Shown one piece after another: positions 50,701 to 62,700 of a stretch of DNA of 64,000 bases. Position 1 is the first letter of the stretch, and every line of letters begins with the position of its first letter. This stretch comes from Lineus longissimus (taxonomy: Eukaryota; Nemertea; Pilidiophora; Heteronemertea; Lineidae), in NCBI RefSeq assembly GCF_910592395.1, contig NC_088309.1:18540599-18604598 (forward strand). The letters are read 5' to 3'. Made by a program: the position numbers and the translations under genes. A model generated the notes under the pieces. The model was not told the DNA's origin. It did not search any database and saw only the letters and a program-made list of their open reading frames with translations.

Positions 50701-53700
50701 ATATTAGCAATAACAAATTTCTGTTGCTTACAAAGTTATTTTGACACATTCACTTACAGTTGCATTTTCTTTCTTCCGCAGCCCTTGTGTAGCCAATGGG
50801 ACATCCTAAAATCAAGACAGGATAATTTATAATTTGTAATTTGTAATTTATTTGGCCAACATAATAATTAAAGTACATGTATGAGATTTTTAACAGTGGA
50901 AATAACGGCCAGGGACACAGCCAAGATCAACAGTTAGATCGCTTACGGCTGTGCCCATGCTGAAATAAAATAGATTTAAGAGAAATGACAAACCAACATA
51001 AAAAGTACCTCTGGGTAAGAACCTGTATGGAACAGCTAGATACACAAAAGGGTTAGCATGAAATTTACTCGAATTGTAATGTTTTTTATATTAAAAATCA
51101 GGAATGAGCACATACATAAACTCGTTGCATTCCTATGATATCGATAAAATACAATATGAGAAAGAAAACAGTTGGACCAAAAGAGAACAAGATTCTGTAA
51201 AATATTTGATTTCCTAAGAAAAGTCAGTAAATTTGGTCAAGTTTAAATCCAAATTAAGTTGAAAGTTTCGGAGAATTCTCAGTTTTGAGTAGTTCAACCG
51301 TACTTGGCATCAACGCTCGATATCAACAATTGATTGCGGGAAGAGATGAACCGGGATATTGTTATCTTATGAAAAATATGGCCATAATCTAAGGACTTTA
51401 ACTCACCATTCATTTTATGTTACTTACCTCGTCCTTTGTAGCAATATTTCTTTCCATAAATTTTAGCCAGTATAGTTCCCTCAGGACAGGCCGCAGCTGG
51501 AATAGAATAGCCAGCAAGATAACAGTATAACAATATACAAAACAAAGTAAACAATATCCTACCAAACCTTCAGCATTTCATGCCAGTTTAGGTATATCGA
51601 CCCCCATACAGATGTTTCGTGGGGGTCGATGTCATCAAGATTTGCCCTGATAACCGTTTGATAAGACAGTAGAACAATCGAAATTTAGCCCAGGTCCGAG
51701 CAAGCTTTGTCTAAAGACAATAGACCGTGTATTGCGCTATGCCTGAATTATTTAAACTGTAAGGTATGGGGGAAAACCGTGAGGAACTTATTTAAGTGAA
51801 AATATACTTACGATGAGGCCTGTAGCATACCCTTTTCTCATCGTGGAAGTATTCCACTGAACCACGAGGACAGCCACCACCTTGAAAAAGAGAAACGCGA
51901 TCAAATCTTTCTTGAAAAATTGATTAATTATCCGTTCTGGACACTTAAATTGGCTGCTACAAAAAGATTGATGAATGAAAGTTGTGTTTGGCAGAATGGT
52001 CCTCTACTTACTTGTTGGGACTTGGCAAACCCGTTTACCATTGACTGTAGCCACCTTCGACCCGGCTGGACAATTAGGTTCTAAAACAGAAAAAACAACA
52101 CAATCAAACGATCATCAAAGGAGCTTAGTTGAAACCTTATAATGTGACGCCTAATTTTTCGTGATAGCTGCATTTTTACTTTACCCCGAAATGCTGTCAC
52201 GAATTTAAGCTTTTTGGATTTGGCCAACGGCCTACGTAGCTATTTCATGCCTGGTTACAGCGGTTAACATATCGCCATGTGTAAATATGTCATTTTCTCA
52301 CTGCATATTTTGTAAACTTTGAATTGATTGTATAGTGGCAGCAACATCCGAGGTCAAAATACAGTGTTTGAATTCTTACCATGAGGCTTCGCGCAGACCT
52401 TTTTACCATTGAGTGTAATCTCGTTGTACCCATGAGGACAATTTTTGCCTGAAAATAGAAAGCGTGTACATTTGATTGATAATATGTCAAAGACTTCTCA
52501 ATTGAATTCTTATGTTTACAAGCTCGCACGTAATCAATTAGTAAAATAAATCACTAATACTTGGACAAATTCATAATTGTGAATCTCTTTGAAATAAATC
52601 CTTTAGTTTTACCTTGGTTCGGCCAACATGATATGACCTCGTTGTTGACAACGAGGGCAATGTAGCCTCCTGGACATGCGCGATCTGAAAGAAAATATTC
52701 TAATTCATTTTTGTATTGGTTATCGTCAATTGGTGGATCGTTGCTAGTATTCTGAAAAAAATCTCCAATCTTTCAAGCATGAAGCAAGCCATGTCAATCT
52801 TTTAAACTCAGTGACGAACGTTTACTGCGTCATTTTGATACCAGTAGGTCAAAAGAGGAAACGGAGCTTCCACACAAATTAATTCCATGAACACAGTTTC
52901 AAACACACATGTAATTTGTAAGTGCATACAGAAAATGCCAATCAATGATGCCGATCTTGATTTGAATGCGTCAACCTTTGTACTTAAAAATTGATTCAGG
53001 AAAAGTGACTCACATGTGCATTTTCCTTTAGTGAATATGAATCCAACTGGGCATTCTGAAAAAAATTAAGATAGCGTTTCATTAATTTTTAAATTAATCA
53101 AAAATTTTTTTAGATACAACGTTATACGATTCAAATTAATCAAAAATGTTTTTAGATACAACGTTATACGATTTAAATCAATCAAAAATGTTTTTAGATA
53201 CAACGTTATACGATTCAGCAACACATATGTATTAAACAGTCGGAGGATATCATTGTGTGGCCCAATAATGTTGCGGCAAGAAAATTTCAAGATGCAACCG
53301 ATTCGTGGTATTTTAAGAACTCTATGTATGATTCTTTAACCTTAATTGGCACTGTTACATTGGTTTAAAATGATGAAAGCAACATTAAGGTTTTAGGATC
53401 GATAGCCTTTGCCACGCCGATTTTATTTTTGTAAAAGCCCCCTTTTGACAGAATATGTTATCTCGTGCCAGATAAGTTGTTGAAGTCCTGCTACCATTTT
53501 CTAAGCCATTTTCTTCATATTTGTGACCAATCATGCATCTACCTACTTCTCTTTTTGCAAGACATCCTTGTTCCGTCTTGAACTTGTTCGTATCCTTCAG
53601 GACAAGCCGCAACTGAAGAAAAAAACAAATTCCATTCAACGAAAATACGTTCATCCATGATCGTTAAAGATTTTTGCTTTTGTGAGGTTTGTTACAATGG

Positions 53701-56700
53701 CTTTAGTGAATCGAAAGTCCTTCCTGAAAGTCGTCAGGAACCAATATGACACAGGGACTCTCTCAATGAGGTCGAAATTTGCAATAACTTGGATAACATA
53801 GATTCTCAGAAGATTTCTAGTAAAGCTGGCATGCATGCGGCCAAGTTAGAAAACACAAACGTAAATGAGAATATGTTCAATCTTTTCTAGAATCGTGTAT
53901 GCACTTGTGTTTCCTTTTTACAAACTTGTACTACACTAGGTTCGAATCTTTATATAACATGCTTTCACTGCTCAGTTTTCAAGACTTGCAACCTCGTGTT
54001 GTACTTTACTCGGTAACAATACTGTGGGAGAATCAATGAGTATCAATTGATAATTTCAAAGCATTTCTAATGTACTTACATTCACACTTTAAGTTACGCA
54101 CCCTGAAGCCAATTGGGCAGTCTGAAAAACAAAATATCACGCAATAAAAAATTGTGCAAAAAACTTAATGCGGAGGTCAATGTAGGTCTTCTACGTTTCA
54201 GCTAACTCTGTCAAGCCTACCAGGTGCATTGGTTTAAAATTTTGGTAGGGTGACACACGGCAAACCCAGGTCGCAAATTCGAATAAGATTCATCAGATTC
54301 TTCAGATTCTTCTAGTTAAGATCTTATTTCGTGTACATGTGTTTGTGCAATCGCTATAAAATCTTGAAAAAGTCTTAGAATCTTTTAAGAATCTTGTAAC
54401 GAATATACACGCACATGAACACGAAACCCAATAAGATCTTAACTAAAAAAAATAAGGAAGTGACTACTTGGCAAGCCCGGCTTACCAAACAGCGACTTTT
54501 TCTTGTCCTGAATGGAGAGCCGAACTCATTAATATTAAAGTAAAGTCTCCAGCTCGCCAAACAGGGTAGATTTTTTACCTGTTTGGCAAGCCCGGCTGGC
54601 CGAACAGGGTGGCTTTTTAGTGCTGTTTGGCAAGCGGCTCTCCAAACAGGACAAAAAAAGATGCCTGTTCGGCGAGCGGCTTGCCAAATAGACCCGGCCT
54701 AAAAATAAAATCTTATACGGTTTTTCGACATGTAAGGTTGTTGCAGGACAACTATAAAGGCTGAACGACACAATCCAAGCTAGGGAAACTTTGTGTAGTT
54801 ATCCTGAAAATGACGTGTGCGCTTACACTAAGTACGGTTAATGAATGTAATAGCTACAGTTATACACTAAGTTTTCCTACACACGCATTGCATCCGCATT
54901 GGTCATTTACGGAAGTAGTTCCTTCGTCGGGGGAAACATCAATGTACTATGTGAGAAGATAGGGACCGATAGGGACAACCTTATTAGAAGGGGTAACAAA
55001 GTTGGTGATATCGAAACGAATGACATAGGCAGCGTGATCAGGGATCTTACACTGATGAGAGACAGGGGTGACTATCTTTGATAGAGATGAGCTGTCAGAT
55101 GCTATTACGCATCTAGCATGCGAATGATAAGTTGACCTTTGCCCCCCCCCCCGCGGCAGAGGATCCATGAGAATTTTTCTTTCATAAATAGACTTTGACA
55201 CATGTATTTTGTTTTTACGTTCTTGTCTTGTTCAATGCACCTTTTCTTGTAAGCGCACAATGCACAATACTGTAAAATGTACAAGAGTACGATAAATAAA
55301 CTATACGCAGAAAATCGTCAAATCGGACAGACTGTAAGCCTTTGTTTGACAAACTCTATAAGATGCAATTATCAAAGGTACCGGTGGACTTATCGCCTGT
55401 CCTTACCGCATGTCTTAGCCAAAACGCTCTTAATTTTGCTGGAAAGATCACTGAACGAGCTTGCTCGAATGACATTCTCCTTTCCATTTGCCATTAGCTC
55501 CAACTCTTGTTCATTGATACGATGTCCGATGCCAACAGCGATGATTCGTTGAGTAAGTGCCCTCAGATCATCAGATACCTTGCCAACACTTTTATGGTCA
55601 GTTGCCTTTCCGTCGGTGAGCACTATGACCATGCTCTTAACGCCATTGCCTCGTCGGCCGTGGGTGCTGGTAAGAGCTTGGACTCTGGTCAAATAAAGTG
55701 CCTTTGCTGTGTAGGTAGCGCCAGGGACATGTCTGAAAGATGACAAAACCTTTCATTTTATTTCAATTGTCGTTGTGGCTAATATTTTGATAAAACAAGT
55801 CATAGGTATTTCGAACTCCTTTCGCGGGGAGATGTCGACTTGGAAGAATAGAGACCGATGATATGTATGGGTGTTGGTCCCAAGGTAAATTTGACGCATT
55901 TAATTCAACCAGTAGCCTAACCTCTGATGATCCAACAAGCGAGGTATTCAGTCTGGTCTACCCCGCACCTTGTGGAATGCGTCCTAAGGTAACTGTGGTC
56001 TTTTTTCTTGTTAGCTACCACGAACTGGGGTATCTAACATTAGAACATAATGTTTTATTAGAACAACACTCACGGTATGTCCACGATGGCTTTCTGGAGT
56101 GTAGCAAAGTTCTTGTACTGGTTCAGCCTGATCACCTCCGTTGCACCTGTTGAGTATCTCACGACACCAACCTGAACATGATTGGGCCCTATCTTTCCGA
56201 GAGATGCCACAAGATTAGCCATGAATGCCTTCATCTTCTTGAAGTCAGTGACGCCAGCACTGCTGTCGACCACGAATACGATATCGATCTTTTTCAAACA
56301 TGGCGGGCCTAGAAAAAGAAGAAATGTGTTTAATCAAAAGAATGACATTTTGGTACCGTATGGTTATGAAACGATTTGAAGAAAATTTTGGGTTTGCCTT
56401 CTTATTAATACAGGAAGAGTTCCTCTTAGATGAGAACTCGTGTTTTGGTCAATACTCGATTGCGTGAAGAGGCATGCATAATGGAATGCAACAAGAAGGT
56501 AAATTTTGATTAACTTGGTGAATATAATACATTGGGTAGTAAAGGTCCTTGGCTATCATGCATCCATTAAGTGTTGTCCAGTTTGTCATGTATAAAGAGA
56601 GGAGATTGAGATCAGGGACGTATCACGGATCCGTATACGGATACGGATAGAAATGTACGCATAATTCGTACTCTTTCTATAGTTTTATCCGTACGCATCC

Positions 56701-59700
56701 TTGATAAGTCGCTGTTCTCAACCTCCTTAATAATGGGCTTTTCGGCGGCTAATAAGGATACTGTTTGCAGAAATCAGCGGTTGTTTGGTAAGCCTGGCTC
56801 GCCAAATAAAATCACTTCATCCATGAAATTAATTGTCAAGAGACTCACCTGGTTTTGCCTTACAGTTCGACAGCGGTATACACTTAGTTCCAGACAGAAC
56901 GTAGCCAGATTTGCACTCGCAGCCTTCCACTGGTGGCTTGTTACAAATGAAGTTGCCAACTGGATTCGCGCATGTATTGGGACAGGAGTTGGCATTCTGT
57001 GAATAGCGTTGCCCGGGTCCACATTTCTTGGCTTTAATAAAAAGAAGGAACTGGATTTGCCGAAATTTGAAGATATGGAAATTATTGCACGGACGCCATA
57101 TTGAAAACCCTGATTAAGACAAGCTATACCAATCTTTAATTGGTGCGTGAACTTTTTACAAAGCATGGTCTGATGCAATGCCTACGATTTGTAATTCAAT
57201 TTGTGATGGGTACGTAGAGGATTTAGCCAAGGAATTTCATCATCAAATATCGACTGGCATTATAAGACAAATTAATTCAGCAGACTTACGGCAAAAGTCT
57301 GTTGTCCTCCATTTTTTTACTCGGTATCCCCTGTTAGTACATTTATTGGCGAAAGCAGCCAAAGCCGCACAGGACTGTTCCTTAGCTAGGGCGACATTTC
57401 CACCAAGCGCACACACGTCATAACGACAACCATGAAACTGTTTCATATGCCCAACTTTGTTGCTTCTAACACAGGCGCCAAAAGGTCCGTTGGTATCCTT
57501 TATGTAACCGCAGTATTTGTTGGTGGCGACCTCGGTCTTCAGCGGTTCGAAACATTTAATGACAGGTGCTGGTTTCTTGCAGCTGAAGAGGGAATACAGC
57601 TAGGTATGCAACATACAATTTCATGTGCTAACGACAAGAAGTGTGGGCAGTTCCCTTGAATCGCGCTCCCCTTTAGGTTTAGATTTATTCATCGACTTTG
57701 GATATGCATCTCTAAGTTATTGAAGACAAACGCACTATCAAAAAATAAATTGATTAAGATTATTTACAATTAGATCTACTTCGCGTTTCTAAAGTCGTGA
57801 TGATGTTATATTCTACTACCAACCTCATTCAATGAAGTCATCGATCAAGCATTGAATATGTTGAAGGGTTGGACGACCGTCATCATATTTACTAAGCATT
57901 CACGGCATTTTTACTTTCTTAAAATGAATAAGTTTTATAACAGTGAACGATAGAAGGTGTTTTAGGTAGAGACAAGGTCTACCTCACTTCCTCGACGAGC
58001 CACACTCACTTCTTAGACGGCATATCTGAATCATCAGCCACTTGATAGCTGTTACCAATCTCGTTGGCGTCGTGGGTAGGCTTGCCTTCCTTGGTCACCC
58101 AATCGTCATTCTTGCCGTTGCAGTTACCACAGATGCCGTTCATCTTGCCGCGGAAAGTACCTAGAATCAAATGGGTAAATGTCGTTTTTTACCAGCTCAT
58201 GAACCGAAGCGTACGATTTAGGGGGATACCTGTAACGATTTAATGTTCAAAATCCCATATGGGACTCATGAAATGGAAGTGGAACACAAATCTAAAACTT
58301 TTATGGTTAATTTTAAAAACGAGATTTGGGACACCCGTAAAACCCAACCCATGAACACCCGTTGTCCGATGTAGCATTCGAAAATGTCTACTGGCCCCAT
58401 TGTATTCTGATGGGTTGCCGGACAGGGGTGTAAATGTAGTGTTGGGTTCTATTGAGGCCATGACATGTAGGAGACCTTTCCCTAGACATTTTATCATACA
58501 GACACAATTCAAATTTTACATCAAAACGCTCCGTCATCAGAAAGTTGCCATATAAATACAATATAAATTCCTCATGGAAAGCTGAAAGGTCATTTCCGAT
58601 CTTTATTTGGTCAGATGACTTACCATCTACAGTCGCAGAAGCCATGTAGTCTCCATTGTATCTGATGCTAATTTTACAATCCTTGGCAGTGGCCGTCATA
58701 TATCCACCAGAATAAGTTACGTCGAAGTGACCGAACTTGTTCAAGGCAGGCATGGAAATACGTTCGCCGTCGGCCTGAAAATAGTTTAACACACAAGTAT
58801 TATACGAGTGAATATTCTTGTGCAAGAATGTGATCAAGAGCCATCTTTCCATTTCGAGAATGCTTCAGACTGGTATATTGGCCAAGTGACCTTTAATGAA
58901 TTCACACTATAGGCCTGGTCGTTCACTATCTTTAATTTTAACTTGGCTGTATCTCTTTCATTTATGCCAGGTACCCGTGACGTTAAGTTGAATTTTACGC
59001 CATGAGTCCAAATTAATTTGAACAACCAGACCCAGACCTGTAGAAGGGTATGCAGTTGTCACAACACTGTGTTACTTGGTAAATTGAAGAGAAAAAAAAT
59101 ATTCGACAACCTTGTGACACGCGTGTCTTCTATCATGAAAAATAGTATGACAATTAGGAGGAAAAAAACAAGTGGGTCGGATTCGCGAATATTTTGTTGC
59201 GTATACGCTGCATTTCTATCTTAAACTGGTTTAAAGATACTACTAGCACCAAAGTATTCCGACCTGTCTGAAAGCGATGGCTTATCAGACGCTTCTGCAT
59301 CACTTATATGAAGTCATCAGAGCCCGCCAATCACTCGTGTCGTTAATTCTACTGATGCGTGAATACCATTTACTTTCAACAAAGAACAAAGGTAAACCAT
59401 TAGACTCACGAATGCTATCCTGCCTCTCTGAAGTCTGATGACATGTCCAAACATCTTCAAGTCAACGCTTCTGACATATGAAACAGCGTGGTTGCCACGG
59501 TATTCCTGCTTCGTCTCGATCTTGAAAGCGCACTTATCTTTTTGATCAAGGGACTTAGCCGCCGTGTACTTGCATATACCCTGGAAGTTGATTTTCTGGT
59601 GGTCGAATGTGTAGTAGTGTGGGTCTCCTTGGAACCTACACTTGCAAGCTGTTAAATAGTGAATGAGGAGGTTCATTTTATTAATATAAGCTCAAAAAGG

Positions 59701-62700
59701 CTATGGTCCGGTCATTGAAAACAAGAGAGCCTTAAATTTTGCCTTCTGACCTTCAGTAAAGCTACCCTTCCCAATGCTCTTGCACATCACATTAGTTTCA
59801 GGCATAAAGTGTCTAACTTGTTTTGAGAAGCAGTCCCGGTTGTGTATGTGACATTTTCGATTTAAAACACCGTGCATGTCGTGGCATATCATTGAAATTA
59901 TTGATAAGATAACGTTTTGTTTAATGACCACGTTATTGACTCAATGCACATCCTATCTTTTACATGCATTTGTCATTTTCCGCTTCGAATTCCTTCGGGT
60001 GTATTATAAACCTCTTTTTCATCTGATTGAACAGAGTTCTAATTAAAATGTTCATATAACTGTCGGCTAACGATAAATTGTGATTTATTAAATTACGCCA
60101 AAAAAATAATTTGTACTAATAGGGCCGTTTAGACGACAGAAAAAAGGCCCGATGAGATCCGATCGAATCCCAATGCGGTCTAAATTTCCCTGGTGTAAAC
60201 GCAAACCGATCGGGTCTCATGTGGTCCCATCGGGTCTTCAAGTGGTCCACCTCTTTTGCTGGTTCCACCGGGGCTAACCCGGATGCATCCGGATCAAATT
60301 TGGTCGTCTAAACGCGATTGGGCCTAATGCGGTGTCATCTGGACTAATTTTTTTACCTACACGCATGCATATTGGATATGTTACTTCGGCAATACTTCCT
60401 TTCATTATAAACACGTGTATTTTCGCGGGAATTAATGTCGTTTTGATTGTACTAATTAGTCAAAATTGTCTCTTGTAATATACTACTTACGCACGGGTGG
60501 AATGCACGCCTCTGAAACGAAATGAACAACATTTTTTTTCAGGAATGATTTTATGACCAAAATCCATCATCCCCTTAGAATTAAGGAGCATGTCATTGAA
60601 AGCCAGTATGTTGCTTACTCAAACCACGAGTGTTTTAAACCCTTGAACCCAGCTATAAATCATTGGATGAACTGAATCATTAAGACCATATCTTGCACTG
60701 AAGGTTTCACGTAAATCTACAATCGGCCTTTCAGTGCAAATCTGAGATAAAAGCCTTTACTGGTCTTAGGGCCCTTCGACTGAACGGTTACAAAAAATCA
60801 AAAGTTCTGCAAAGCTATCTAATTTCTCGCCAGAGTTAGACTGGGAACCAATAATTATTGCCTAAGTACAGTAGTGGCTCGCTGTGATTGATGGCATGAA
60901 AGCAACGACGCTCTATCAATGTAATACTTCAACTCTAATTTATTTCTTTAAAACCAGAAAGGCTACAGTTTCTGAGACCAGTTTTGGACTACATGTATAT
61001 GCCAGCTTATTTTTCGAGTATCATTTGACACTTACTCTCTTTTGTAAACATCCAGAAGTTGGGGTTGGTTTTGCTGGACACTTGATTTGGTTGACACACG
61101 TAACGCTTCAGATAGCAATTCTTCAGGTAATAGACGGCAGAGTAACAGTCATCTCTCGCATTACACTCGGCGAGACACGTGTCCATGTGTATATCTGTGA
61201 ACGTGATGAGGGCGTGTCCGGCGCAGTTGCCGATTTGTTTGGTGTATGCGCACTTGTGACCTGTCAAAGGAAAGGATTGCCATGAGCAAAATCGTTCATG
61301 GCGTGCCGTAAATCATCAAACTTTCGAGGGATTCGGGACAGAGATTTCGTGAATAACCTCTTTTCGTGAAACTCGTGAAGAATATTTTTTGTTTTATTGG
61401 ATAAGCCCAAAGAATTGTCATTATTTGCCAAATCAAGCCCAATGAATAAATATGATTACGTACAAGCTACATTGCCGTTGCCATCGCCAATATAACGGCA
61501 TTGTCGTTAACCGGAGACCAACGACAGTTGGCAGTTTACCGAGGATTAAATTTACCAACATTATACTTAGTTATTATGGTAAAGGCAAAAGCAAAGCCGC
61601 GTTATTGTTTGCTAATATCATCTGAAATCAAGTCCTGCAACAGCCCATACAAAATAAACTTGCCTGGTACGGTGCTGCACTCATCTGCAAATCATAAAAA
61701 TAAAGGGAATAAACATGAGTCGGGCATCTTACTCATACAAGTCATAAAAGTCATGCTAGTAGTAAGGAAATAATAGAAAACTAACAACGAGCTTCAAGAT
61801 GATAAGCTGAATGTAATTTCACTAATGACTTATTTATTCAAATGAAAGTAACACGTGACAAATTGTGCCAAGATGACATCATTCCGGATCCATAATTGAA
61901 GAGGTCGACATCATTATGGTTGTTGGTGTCCTCGGCAACATGAGAGTGAGTAAAGTCAAACACCTCACTATATGAACTTGAGCTTTCGTCCCAGAACACA
62001 CAATCAAAGTTGGTCCGAAGTGCACAGTACGCATACTAACCTCAACATTAGTCATGTTATTGATTTTACTGAGCGATAATATGTTTTAAAAACCAGCAAC
62101 GCCTTTAAACAAATGGCTGCACAGCATATACGATTGTGGGATGCGTGCTTACCTGTTCTGACACCAACACTGTAGTCTGTTGATGACCTCAGTGATATTT
62201 CGTTCTGGTTACAGAGGTTGTTCTTCAGAAGACATTGCTTTGCCGACTTGGAATACATGATGCTCACGCAGTCCATTCGGTTTGAACACTCAATCTGGCA
62301 AGCCTGCAGGCTCAGCTTGTGGTATGTCTTGAAGTTGTACCGATTGCAGTAGCCCGCAACTGTCTTAAACTTGCAAAGGTTACCTGAATGACATTTTTAA
62401 ATGAAACATGTAGAAAAACTGTATTAAAACTTCCAAATCTTATTAGGACATTTCATAAACATTTATCTATATTTCCTACTTCTTGAACAAATGAACACGT
62501 CATTAAATTGAATTAAATTAAATTATCCAGTAGTGGTAATTTTGATGTAGCCAACAGCAGGACTAGAAAATTCGTATGACAACTTTCTGACCTACCTTTG
62601 ACACGACCACATGTAGCTTTAGGAGAAAAAGAAGAGGAATGAAATCGTTTAAGTAATAACGAATAGACAAAAGCAACCACGCATTTCCTAACTCATGCAT

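Noticed and set aside
53066-53290. Open frame with three identical 14-residue repeats
   Set aside because: Produced by a 42-bp intronic tandem repeat; AT-rich, without cysteines and not spliced.
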